64,000 nucleotides of DNA from JAAYUH01 sp964640995 (lineage in GTDB: Bacteria > Caldisericota > Caldisericia > B22-G15): contig CAZXJJ010000006.1 of NCBI GenBank assembly GCA_964640995.1, positions 3,266 to 67,265 of the forward strand, read 5' to 3'. Within the stretch, counting starts at the first letter, position 1. The number at the start of each line of letters is the position of its first letter. Below, piece after piece: positions 43,684 through 52,159 of the stretch. Below the pieces are notes generated by a model. It made no database searches, was not told the DNA's origin, and saw only the letters and a program-made list of their open reading frames with translations. A program made the translations under genes and the position numbers.

Positions 43684-45079
43684 TAAAACAAAAATAATTG
43701 CAACACTTGGTCCATCATCTGAAAATGAAAAAACAATAAAAGAACTTTTTGAAAGTGGTGTTGATATATTTAGATTAAATTTATCACATGGAGATCATTC
43801 TTATCATAAAACACTCATCAGTAAGGTAAGAAATATCGATAAAAATATACCAATTCTTTTTGATCTTCAAGGACCTAAATTAAGAATAGGTAAATTTAAG
43901 AACAAAAAAATTTTCTTAAAAAATGGGGATTTATTTACACTAACAACAAAAAATATTTTAGGTGATAAAAATTATGTATCAATATCATATAAAAACTTGC
44001 CTAAATATTTATCAAAAGGAGACACCATTCTTCTTGATGATGGAAGAATAAAACTCAAAGTTTTATCAACTGGCGAAGATTATATAGAAACAAAAGTTAT
44101 TTTTGGTGGGGAATTAAGTGATAATAAAGGTATAAATATTCCAAAAGAAAATTTAGATATCCCTTCTTTAACTGATAAAGACAAAGAAGATATTAAGTTT
44201 GGAATAAAAGAAAGAATAGATTATATTGCTTTATCTTTTGTTAAAAATGAAAATGACGTTTTAATCTTGAAAGATTTTCTATTAAAACATGGATATTTAA
44301 TTCCAATTATTGCAAAAATTGAAAAGAGTGATGCGATAAAAAATATAGAAAAAATAATAGATGTCTCTGATGGTGTTATGGTTGCAAGAGGTGATCTTGG
44401 AATTGAAATTAATCTTGAAGAAGTTGCTTTGCTTCAAAAAAAGATATTGAATAAAACTTTGTTTTCAGAAAAATTCTCAATAACTGCAACTCAAATTCTT
44501 GATTCAATGGTTGAAAGACCATATCCCACAAGAGCAGAGGTCTCTGATATAACAAATGCTATTTTTGATGGTTCTGATGCCTTAATGTTGTCACAAGAGA
44601 CAGCAGCAGGAAAATATCCTGTTGAGGTCATTAAATTTTTAAATAAAGTTGCTAAAAAGGTAGAAAGAGAACTTCCCTACGAAACATGGTTATTATCAAT
44701 GGAATTTTATATAAAAAATGACCCCCTTTTATCAATATGCTATTCAGCAGTATTATTAACTTTAAAGACTAAAGCAAAAGCGATTGTAGTAACAACAGAA
44801 ACTGGAAAAACTGCAATAAATATTTCAAGATTTAGACCAAATGTTCCTATTATTGCTCTTACTCCAAATGAAAGTGTTCTTAAAAAAGTCAAAATTTATT
44901 GGGGTATAATTCCTATTTTAGTTAATAAATTTATAAGCGAAAGTGATATAATTGAAACAATAGAAAGAGAGGCTAAAAGTATAAATATATTAAAGAAGGG
45001 TGATTTTTATGTATCTGTTTCAGGAGTTATACCTGGTATACCTGGTGGAACAAATATGATTAAACTCAATAAGGTGTAG
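43673..45079 (+). CDS. pyk: Pyruvate kinase
   Basis: 468 residues from ATG 43673 (MNFNKTKIIATLGPSS), the usual N terminus; a longer in-frame opening lies in rhomboid. Final glycolytic step, PEP + ADP to pyruvate + ATP. Visible: RLNLSHGDH, FDLQGPKLRIG, the catalytic-lysine area IIAKIEKSDAI, MVARGDLGIEI, and TQILDSMVERPYPTRAEVSD. The C-terminal allosteric domain is present. No terminator before the next gene, three bases on. Confidence 0.97.
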   Translation: MNFNKTKIIATLGPSSENEKTIKELFESGVDIFRLNLSHGDHSYHKTLISKVRNIDKNIPILFDLQGPKLRIGKFKNKKIFLKNGDLFTLTTKNILGDKNYVSISYKNLPKYLSKGDTILLDDGRIKLKVLSTGEDYIETKVIFGGELSDNKGINIPKENLDIPSLTDKDKEDIKFGIKERIDYIALSFVKNENDVLILKDFLLKHGYLIPIIAKIEKSDAIKNIEKIIDVSDGVMVARGDLGIEINLEEVALLQKKILNKTLFSEKFSITATQILDSMVERPYPTRAEVSDITNAIFDGSDALMLSQETAAGKYPVEVIKFLNKVAKKVERELPYETWLLSMEFYIKNDPLLSICYSAVLLTLKTKAKAIVVTTETGKTAINISRFRPNVPIIALTPNESVLKKVKIYWGIIPILVNKFISESDIIETIEREAKSINILKKGDFYVSVSGVIPGIPGGTNMIKLNKV

Positions 45080-45081
45080 AA

Positions 45082-45378
45082 ATGGAAAACAAATTGATAA
45101 ACAAAAGAAAGGAACTTGAAACAACTATATTAATTTTATTTATATTAATATTTATTTACATATTTACATTTCCTCTAATAAGGTTTTTTAAATTGAAAAT
45201 AGAGATTAAAAATTTACAGAGCGAAATTTTAATTTATAAAAATAAAATTGAAGAGATAAAAAAGAAAATTGAATTTATAAAAAGTGATGAAGGAATAGAA
45301 AGATGGGTTAAAGAAAATTTTAAATTAACAAGAGATGGAGAAAAAATTTACATATTTAAAGAGAGAAAAGTTGACTGA
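45082..45378 (+). CDS. FtsB/DivIC-like cell-division protein
   Basis: 98 residues: short cytoplasmic N terminus, one membrane segment (about 15-35), a coiled coil (about 38-72, LKIEIKNLQSEILIYKNKIE) and the DivIC/FtsB tail ERWVKENFKLTRDGEKIYIF. Such proteins form the FtsQLB/DivIB-FtsL-DivIC divisome subcomplex. Small single-pass coiled-coil proteins are hard to separate, so FtsL is a possibility. Probably co-transcribed with pyk. Confidence 0.75.
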   Translation: MENKLINKRKELETTILILFILIFIYIFTFPLIRFFKLKIEIKNLQSEILIYKNKIEEIKKKIEFIKSDEGIERWVKENFKLTRDGEKIYIFKERKVD

Positions 45379-45399
45379 AATTTAAAAAATTAATATAAT
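45371..45399 (+). promoter_or_regulatory. Promoter of polA, leaderless arrangement
   Basis: TTGACT (45371-45376), 17-base spacer, TATAAT (45394-45399). The first transcribed base is expected at 45406-45407, the A of the polA ATG. The -35 box overlaps the last codons of the FtsB-like gene. Confidence 0.75.
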
Positions 45400-45406
45400 A
45401 TTCAAA

Positions 45407-47878
45407 ATGAATATGAAAAAGATTTATTTAATAGATGGAAGCTCTCTTCTTTTTCGTACATATTTTGCACTACCTCCTCTTATAAATTCAAGAGGTGAAC
45501 CAACAGGTGCTACTTATGGATTTGTTAGAATTTTACTCAATTTAATTGATAGCGAGAATCCAGAATATATTGCAGTATCTTTTGATAAAGGTGCTCCGAC
45601 TTTTAGAATCGATGTTTTACCTCAATATAAAGAAAATAGACCAAAGGCTCCACCTGAAATAAAAATTCAAAAAGAAAGAGTTCAAGAAATACTTAAAAGT
45701 TTTGGTATTAAAACAATTGAAATAGAAGGATATGAAGGCGATGATATAATTGGTGCCATCAAAAACAATGCAGAAAAAGAGAATTTTTATTCAATTATTA
45801 TTACAGCAGATAGAGATTTATTACAACTATTAACAGATAATAGCGAAGTTCGATTAACTAAAAAAGGTATAACAGATATTGAAGTTTATACAAGGGATAA
45901 ATTTTTAAAAGAATTTGAAATTCCACCTGAAAGATTGCCTGAACTAAAAGCACTTATTGGAGATCCTTCTGATAATATACCTCGAATACCTTCAATCGGA
46001 GAAAAAAGTGGGATTAAAATTTTAAAAGATTATAAATCTATATTTGATTTGATAGAAAATCCACCTTCTGGAAAAATTGGAGAAATTATCAGGGAGTATA
46101 AAGATCAAATTCTTTCTTCATATGAAGTTGCAAAGATAAAAACTGATTTAGATTTAAGAATATCAATATCTGTATTGAAAAGAGAAGAAATGAAAACAAA
46201 TAACATTATTAAAATATTTTCTGAATTAGAGTTTCATTCTTTGATGGATAAGTTTAAAGTCCCCGAAAAAAAGATTGATATGAATTGGATTTCTTGGGAA
46301 GATCTTTTAAGTGAAGATAAAATATCTTTTTTGAAGAGTGATGGAGAAATTTTATTTTATTGCAAAAAGGGATTTTTTAAAGGAAATAAAGATGATTTAT
46401 CTAAATTAAATAATGAAAAAATTTTGATTACACACAATTTCAAAAATATAATATCAAGTTTCTATCCTTTAGATTTTAAAAACAATATATTTGATACTGA
46501 ACTTGCAAGTTATATATTGAATACAAATAAAAAAAATTATGAATTAAGCACATTAGTACCTTTATATTTAGGTGAAAATGTATCTTCTGAGAACTATGAA
46601 AGTTTATTACCAAAATTATTAAATTTAGGGGAAATTTTGTATAAAGAAATAGAAAATTGTTATCTTAAAAATCTTCTTTTTGATATTGAACTTCCTATTT
46701 CATATGTGTTAGCAGATATGGAATTTTATGGAGTAAAAGCTAATAAAGAGAAATTAATAAAAATTAGGGATGAATTGAAGAAAAAAATTGAAAAATTAAC
46801 AATTGAAATTTCAGAAATAGCAGGTTTTCCTGTTAACCCTCAATCTCCAAAACAGGTGAGTTTTCTTTTATACGAAAAATTAGGTCTTAAGAACTTTCTT
46901 AAAAATAAGAAAAATATTTCAACTGATCAGGAAACTTTGATAGAACTTCTCTCATATCACCCAATTATCGAAAAAATTATAGAATTTAGAGAACTAAATA
47001 AACTTCTAACAACCTATTTCAATGTTTTACCTGAACTTGTTGATAAAGATAGTCGCTTACATACAACTTTTATTCAAACTGGAACAGCAACAGGTAGAAT
47101 TATTTCCAAGGAGCCAAATTTACAAAATATACCAATTAGAACAGAATTTGGAAAAAAAGTCAGAGAGGCATTTATCTCCGATGATGGTTATATTTTAACC
47201 TCTTTTGATTATTCTCAGATAGAATTAAGAATTCTTGCTCATTTTTCTTCTGATGAAAATTTAATTGAAGCATTTAGAAGTGGAATTGACATTCATACAG
47301 AAACTGCATCTCAACTATTTTCAATACCCATAGAAAATGTAACCGACGAGCAGAGAAGAAAAGCAAAAACAATAAACTATGGAATAATATATGGAATGAG
47401 TTCTCATGGTTTAGCAAGAGAGTTAAAAATTCCTGAAAGTGAAGCAAAAGTTTATATAGATATGTATTTTAATAAATTTAGAGGGGTTAAAAAATTCATA
47501 GATAATATCATAAGTGAAGCTAAAGAAAAGGGTTATGTTGAAACTATACTTGGTAGAAGAAGATACATTCCTGAATTTAAATCAAGAAATTCAAATCTTG
47601 TTAAATTTGGAGAAAGAGTTGCAATTAACACTCCAATTCAAGGATCTGGAGCAGATATTATCAAAGCAAGTATGGTGAATATTTGGAATAAATTAAAAAA
47701 TAAAAAATCGAGAATAGTTTTACAAATACATGATGAGTTATTATTAGAGGTTCATCAAGATGAAATTGATGAAATTGTTCCTATGGTTAAAAATGAGATG
47801 GAAAACACTATTAAACTTTCTGTTCCAGTTAAAGTTGATTATGGAATTGGTAAAAATTGGCTTGAGTGTAAAAAATGA
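45407..47878 (+). CDS. polA: DNA polymerase I
   Basis: 823 residues. An N-terminal 5'-3' flap exonuclease (about 1-290; IDGSSLLFRTYFA, EGYEGDDIIGAI, GDPSDNIPRIPSIGEKS) and a C-terminal family A polymerase with DYSQIELRILAHFS (motif A), RRKAKTINYGIIYGMSSHG (motif B) and QIHDELLLE (motif C). The middle 3'-5' exonuclease-like domain (about 290-400) keeps FDTELASYIL but lacks the DxE and paired acidic residues, so proofreading is probably absent, as in Taq. ATG 45407 is preceded by a promoter, not a Shine-Dalgarno; ATG 45413 is an alternative. coaE overlaps its stop. Confidence 0.97.
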   Translation: MNMKKIYLIDGSSLLFRTYFALPPLINSRGEPTGATYGFVRILLNLIDSENPEYIAVSFDKGAPTFRIDVLPQYKENRPKAPPEIKIQKERVQEILKSFGIKTIEIEGYEGDDIIGAIKNNAEKENFYSIIITADRDLLQLLTDNSEVRLTKKGITDIEVYTRDKFLKEFEIPPERLPELKALIGDPSDNIPRIPSIGEKSGIKILKDYKSIFDLIENPPSGKIGEIIREYKDQILSSYEVAKIKTDLDLRISISVLKREEMKTNNIIKIFSELEFHSLMDKFKVPEKKIDMNWISWEDLLSEDKISFLKSDGEILFYCKKGFFKGNKDDLSKLNNEKILITHNFKNIISSFYPLDFKNNIFDTELASYILNTNKKNYELSTLVPLYLGENVSSENYESLLPKLLNLGEILYKEIENCYLKNLLFDIELPISYVLADMEFYGVKANKEKLIKIRDELKKKIEKLTIEISEIAGFPVNPQSPKQVSFLLYEKLGLKNFLKNKKNISTDQETLIELLSYHPIIEKIIEFRELNKLLTTYFNVLPELVDKDSRLHTTFIQTGTATGRIISKEPNLQNIPIRTEFGKKVREAFISDDGYILTSFDYSQIELRILAHFSSDENLIEAFRSGIDIHTETASQLFSIPIENVTDEQRRKAKTINYGIIYGMSSHGLARELKIPESEAKVYIDMYFNKFRGVKKFIDNIISEAKEKGYVETILGRRRYIPEFKSRNSNLVKFGERVAINTPIQGSGADIIKASMVNIWNKLKNKKSRIVLQIHDELLLEVHQDEIDEIVPMVKNEMENTIKLSVPVKVDYGIGKNWLECKK

Positions 47879-48474
47879 AACTTATAGGTCTTACAGGTAA
47901 TATTGCATCAGGAAAGTCAAAAATAAGTGACTATTTAAAATCAAAAGGTTTTAAAATAATTGATGCTGATTCAATTGGAAAAACTGTTTTAAGTATTGAT
48001 AGTGTAAAAAATAAAATTATAAGATCATTTGGTAAAAATATTTTAAATGAAGATGGCTCTATTGATAGAAGAGAGCTTGGAAGAATTGTTTTTTCATCAA
48101 AAGAAAATCTTAAAAAATTAAATAGAATAACTTTACCAATTTTAACTAAATTAGTTAAAAGAAAGATAAGTGAGTTAAAGAAGAAAAAAGTAAAATATGC
48201 TGTTCTTGATGCTGCAATTTTAATAGAAGCGGGCTGGCATAAACTTGTAGATGAGGTATGGGTAGTTTACACTGATTCTGAAACTCAACTTGAGAGATTA
48301 ATAAAAAGAGAAAATTATAGTCTTGAGGAAGCGAAAAATAGAATTGAAGCACAATTAAATATTGAAGAGAAATTAAAATATGCTGATAAAGTAGTAGATA
48401 ATTCTCATAATTGGGAAAACACCAAAAGACAAATTGATAAAATTTTAGATGAATTATTCACTAATGAAACTTAG
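47875..48474 (+). CDS. coaE: Dephospho-CoA kinase
   Basis: 199 residues. Last step of coenzyme A synthesis. P-loop GLTGNIASGKS (about 5-15), IDADSIGKTVL, and the LID region with RLIKRENYSLEEAKNRIEAQ. ATG 47875 overlaps the polA stop by four bases; the polA-coaE pair is common in bacteria. Confidence 0.96.
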   Translation: MKLIGLTGNIASGKSKISDYLKSKGFKIIDADSIGKTVLSIDSVKNKIIRSFGKNILNEDGSIDRRELGRIVFSSKENLKKLNRITLPILTKLVKRKISELKKKKVKYAVLDAAILIEAGWHKLVDEVWVVYTDSETQLERLIKRENYSLEEAKNRIEAQLNIEEKLKYADKVVDNSHNWENTKRQIDKILDELFTNET

Positions 48475-49192
48475 TTTTTCGAAAATTAGAACATATATTG
48501 AATGTCCTTTAAAATATTATTTTTTATATGAGTTGAAACTCAAGGAGAAACCAAAACCATATAAATCTTTTGGAAAATCGCTACATTTAACACTTTCAAA
48601 ATTTCATACTTTACCAAAATATCCTTCTTTTGAGAAGTTAAAAGAAATATATGAAAATTACTGGATAAAAGATGGATTTAAAGATAGTGAAGAAGAAAGA
48701 AGAGAATTTTTAAGAGGTCTTGAATTATTAAAGAAATATTATTATAAAAATATTTTTAACTACGAAATTGCATTTAAAGTTGAGAAAGAAGTGAAATTCA
48801 ATTTTAATGAATTTGAAATTCATGGCTTTATAGATAGAATTGATAAAATAAATGATGATTTTGAACTTATTGAATATAAAACAGGAAAATATAATCTTGA
48901 TTTTAACTCTTTAGGACTTGTTGATGAAAGTGAGATTCTTCAAATTTCAATTTATTATTTTGCATTTGAAAATGAATTTAAAAAACCTCCTAGATTTTTA
49001 TCTATTTATTATCTATCACTGGATTTTAATTGCAAAAAAAGAGTTTTTTTAAATGAAGAAAATTTAAAAAAGTCACTTGATCTAATAATAAAAATAGGAA
49101 CAAAAATCAAAAATAAAGAATTTTATAAAAAAGAGAATAACTTTTGTAAATTTTGTGATTTTAGAGAGGAGTGTTCGGAATGGAAAAAATAA
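48464..49192 (+). CDS. RecB/Cas4-like PD-(D/E)XK nuclease with Fe-S-type cysteines
   Basis: About 242 residues from ATG 48464 (MKLSFSKIRTYIECPLKYYF); ATG 48449 is an alternative. The pattern SFSKIRTYIECPLKYYFLY, then GFIDRID, then ELIEYKTGK, matches the PDDEXK_1 (RecB C-terminal) nuclease family. One cysteine lies near the N terminus (ECP) and three at the C terminus (CKFCDFREEC), the arrangement of a 4Fe-4S cluster in Cas4, AddB and related nucleases. No cas genes are nearby, so a general repair or recombination role is more likely. Lies between coaE (11-base overlap) and gltX (13-base overlap). Confidence 0.87.
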   Translation: MKLSFSKIRTYIECPLKYYFLYELKLKEKPKPYKSFGKSLHLTLSKFHTLPKYPSFEKLKEIYENYWIKDGFKDSEEERREFLRGLELLKKYYYKNIFNYEIAFKVEKEVKFNFNEFEIHGFIDRIDKINDDFELIEYKTGKYNLDFNSLGLVDESEILQISIYYFAFENEFKKPPRFLSIYYLSLDFNCKKRVFLNEENLKKSLDLIIKIGTKIKNKEFYKKENNFCKFCDFREECSEWKK

Positions 49193-50583
49193 GAGTAAGA
49201 TTCGCACCATCTCCAACTGGTTTACTTCATATTGGAAGTGTAAGAACAGCATTTATAAATTATCTTTTTTCAAAAAAAGAGAAAGGAATATTTGTATTAA
49301 GAATTGAAGATACTGATATTGAAAGGTCAACAAAAGAGTCAGTTGATGCAATATTAAATGGATTGGAATGGTTGAATATTTTCTGGGATGAAGGTCCATA
49401 TTTTCAAAGTGAAAGACTAAACATATATAAAAAATACCTTCAAATTCTTCTGGACAAAAATTATGCTTATCCATGTTTTTGTAAAAAGGAAGAAATTGAA
49501 AAAGAAAAAGAGGAAGCTGCAAAGAAAGGAAAAATTTATAAATATAGCGGTAAATGTAAAAATTTGACTCAAGATGAGATTTATAAAAAATTAAATTTAA
49601 ATGAAGAACATGTATATAGATTTAGAATACCAAATGGGAAAGTTGCTTTTAATGATTTAATCAAAGGTGTGGTTGAATTTGATAATGAAATTTTGGATGA
49701 TTTCATAATTGTAAGAAGCGATGGTATGCCAGTTTACAACTTTTCTTGTGTTGTTGATGATATTGAAATGAAAATAACTCATGTTGTTAGGGGAGAAGAT
49801 CATCTTTCAAATACACATAAACAAATACTTTTGTATTATGCACTGGGATTTGAACCACCAAAATTTGGACATTTACCTCTTATTCTTGGAAAAGATAGAG
49901 AAAAATTATCTAAAAGACATGGATCTGTTTCAATAGAAGAATTCAAAAAAGAGGGTTTTATTCCTGATGCAATTTTAAATTACATTTTTCTAATCGGATT
50001 TTCTTTAAAGGAGTCAAAAGAAATATTTACGATTGAGGAAATGATAAATTTATTTTCATTTGATAAAATTTCTAAAAGTTCCCCTGTTTTTGACCATGAT
50101 AAACTTAGATGGTTAAATTCATACTATATAAGAAATTTAGATAATGAGAAATTTTTAAAAATTGCTGATGAATTTATTCCACAAGAATTAAAAACAAAAG
50201 GAGTTGAATTTTTAAAAAAACTTTTAATAGAGATAAAAGGGAATATTAAAGTTTTAAGTGATATAGAAAATCTTACAGAATATTTCTATAAAGAACCTGT
50301 TTATAATGAAACAGAGATTTTAAATATCAAACAAAACAAAAAATTTATTAATTTTTTGAGATTATTATATGAGAAATTAAAACATTTGGAGATTTTTGAA
50401 AGTAGTCAAATTGAGAATATTATTAAGACAATTTTAAATGAATTAAATCTTCAATTGAAGGAGATTGCGCAGTCTTTAAGATACATTTTAACTGGTAGAT
50501 ATGCATCCCCTGGTTTATATATTTTAATAGAACTCTTAGGTAAAGATATTGTTTCAAAAAGAATAGAAAATTTAATATGTTAA
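49180..50583 (+). CDS. gltX: Glutamyl-tRNA synthetase (copy 2)
   Basis: 467 residues from ATG 49180 (MEKIRVRFAPSPTG), with GAGGAG at 49166-49171; GTG 49171 is an alternative. HIGH element LLHIGSVRTA, KMSKS element KLSKRHG, and GEDHLSNTHKQ. It is a paralogue of the synthetase at 13842 but differs in keeping APSPTG and in lacking that copy's GGPYGPYR insertion before QSER. In bacteria with two copies, one often charges tRNA-Gln for the GatCAB route (known for H. pylori and T. maritima). Which copy does so here cannot be told from the sequence. Confidence 0.95.
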   Translation: MEKIRVRFAPSPTGLLHIGSVRTAFINYLFSKKEKGIFVLRIEDTDIERSTKESVDAILNGLEWLNIFWDEGPYFQSERLNIYKKYLQILLDKNYAYPCFCKKEEIEKEKEEAAKKGKIYKYSGKCKNLTQDEIYKKLNLNEEHVYRFRIPNGKVAFNDLIKGVVEFDNEILDDFIIVRSDGMPVYNFSCVVDDIEMKITHVVRGEDHLSNTHKQILLYYALGFEPPKFGHLPLILGKDREKLSKRHGSVSIEEFKKEGFIPDAILNYIFLIGFSLKESKEIFTIEEMINLFSFDKISKSSPVFDHDKLRWLNSYYIRNLDNEKFLKIADEFIPQELKTKGVEFLKKLLIEIKGNIKVLSDIENLTEYFYKEPVYNETEILNIKQNKKFINFLRLLYEKLKHLEIFESSQIENIIKTILNELNLQLKEIAQSLRYILTGRYASPGLYILIELLGKDIVSKRIENLIC

Positions 50584-50607
50584 AATGAATTTAGAGGTTT
50601 TAAAAAG

Positions 50608-51126
50608 ATGTTTTGTGACATATGTAAAAAAAGAGAAGCGACAATTTTTATAACAGAGATAATAAATGGAGAGAAGAAAGCACTTCACCTTTGTTTTGAA
50701 TGTGCTACTAATCTTGGTTTAAAAGGAATTCTAAAAGAATTAAATATTCCTTACGATGAGAATATTATAAAAAAATTTTTAACTTTGATGCCCGGATTTA
50801 TTGATGAAGTTAAGGATGAAAAAGTATGTAATAATTGTGGAACTAAATTTGAAGAGTTTAAGAAGAGTGGTTTTTTAGGGTGTAGTGGTTGTTATAACAC
50901 TTTTAAAGATGATTTAAGACCTATTATTTTAAATTTACATGGAAGTATGAAGCACACTGGAAAGAGAAAAGGTGAAAAATTTACACCAAAAACAACTATA
51001 GATGAAAAAATTAAAAAATTAAAAAAAGAACTTGATTATGCGATTGAAGAAGAAAGATATGAAGATGCTGCGAAAATAAGGGATAAAATAAAAGAACTTT
51101 TAAGTAATGTTAAAAATAATTCTTAA
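50608..51126 (+). CDS. mcsA: McsA: zinc-finger, UVR-domain activator of McsB
   Basis: 172 residues. Four CxxC pairs (CDICKKREA, CFECA, CNNCGTKF, CSGCYNTF) make two zinc-binding folds, and a C-terminal UVR motif is present (LKKELDYAIEEERYEDAAKI, about 135-155). McsA activates the protein-arginine kinase McsB, which marks proteins for ClpCP. ATG 50608 has AGAGG about ten bases upstream. In Firmicutes ctsR precedes mcsA; here gltX does, and no ctsR is seen. Confidence 0.92.
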   Translation: MFCDICKKREATIFITEIINGEKKALHLCFECATNLGLKGILKELNIPYDENIIKKFLTLMPGFIDEVKDEKVCNNCGTKFEEFKKSGFLGCSGCYNTFKDDLRPIILNLHGSMKHTGKRKGEKFTPKTTIDEKIKKLKKELDYAIEEERYEDAAKIRDKIKELLSNVKNNS

Positions 51127-52159
51127 GAATCTTCCAAATTGGATAAAAAATTATGGTATTGATGGTGATGTAATAATAAGCAGTAGAATTAGATTAGCAA
51201 GAAATTTAGAAGGCTATAAATTTCCATTAAAATGTTCAGTTCAGGAAAAAAATGAATTAGTGTTTAAAATAAAAGATACCTTTGAAAATTGCAATTTTTA
51301 TAAAAAATTCAAACTTTTTGGTCTGAATTTAATTGAATTAAATGATTTTGAAAGATTGGCTCTAGTTGAAATGCATATAGTTTCGCCATTATTCATTGAA
51401 AATCCATATGGAAAGTATCTTTATTTGAATGAGGATGGTTCTATAAGTGTAATGATTAATGAAGAAGATCATATAAGAATTCAGATAATTAAAGAAGGTT
51501 TTTCACTTGATGATATAATTAGAACTATTTTCGAAATTTCAGATGAATTAGAAGATAAAATTGAAATATCTTTTTCAAATAGTTTAGGTTATATAACATC
51601 TTGTCCTACAAATTTAGGTACAGGTTTAAGAACCTCTCTTTTAACACATTTACCAGTGTTAACTTTTACGGGAAAGATTAATGAAATTATTGAGAATTCA
51701 ACAAAATTTTCAATTACTATTAGAGGTACATTTGGTGAAGGAAGTGATATAGTGTCATCACTTTTTCAAATTTCTAATACAACAACTCTTGGAAAAAGCG
51801 AAGAAAATATAATTGATAATGTAAAAAAAATCGGTAAAGAAATTATAAAAATTGAAAGAGAAGAAAGGGAGAAATACTTTCTTAAAAATAAAAATTTTTT
51901 GTTGTATGAAATTAGAAAGGCAAAAAATAAATTAAAATACTCTTATAGATTATCTTATAAAGATGCAAGTGAAATGCTTTCAATTTTAAGATTGGGTTCT
52001 ATTCTAAAATTAATCGAAATTCCCATTGAATTAATTAATGAACTTTTAATAAAAATAAGATCAAATATTATGAAAATTGAATTTGATACTTCTTTAGATA
52101 GTTTAATTGATAGTTTAAGGGCAGAGTATATTAAAAATAGTTTGAAGGATTATTTATGA
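51107..52159 (+). CDS. mcsB: Protein-arginine kinase McsB
   Basis: 350 residues of the phosphagen-kinase fold. DVIISSRIRLARNLEGYKFP near the N terminus, NEEDHIRIQ, SCPTNLGTGLRTSLLTHLP and GSDIVSSLFQISN are typical. McsB phosphorylates arginines on damaged proteins. At the C terminus the pArg-binding RDxxRA-type element reads IDSLRA, keeping Asp and the second Arg but not the first (from memory of the family). Overlaps mcsA by 20 bases and radA by four. clpC, normally next, is missing from this locus. Confidence 0.93.
   Translation: MLKIILKNLPNWIKNYGIDGDVIISSRIRLARNLEGYKFPLKCSVQEKNELVFKIKDTFENCNFYKKFKLFGLNLIELNDFERLALVEMHIVSPLFIENPYGKYLYLNEDGSISVMINEEDHIRIQIIKEGFSLDDIIRTIFEISDELEDKIEISFSNSLGYITSCPTNLGTGLRTSLLTHLPVLTFTGKINEIIENSTKFSITIRGTFGEGSDIVSSLFQISNTTTLGKSEENIIDNVKKIGKEIIKIEREEREKYFLKNKNFLLYEIRKAKNKLKYSYRLSYKDASEMLSILRLGSILKLIEIPIELINELLIKIRSNIMKIEFDTSLDSLIDSLRAEYIKNSLKDYL

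Noticed and set aside
48464..49192. Cas4-like nuclease as evidence of a CRISPR system
   Set aside because: No repeat array or other cas gene in the window; the PD-(D/E)XK plus cysteine layout also occurs in general repair nucleases.
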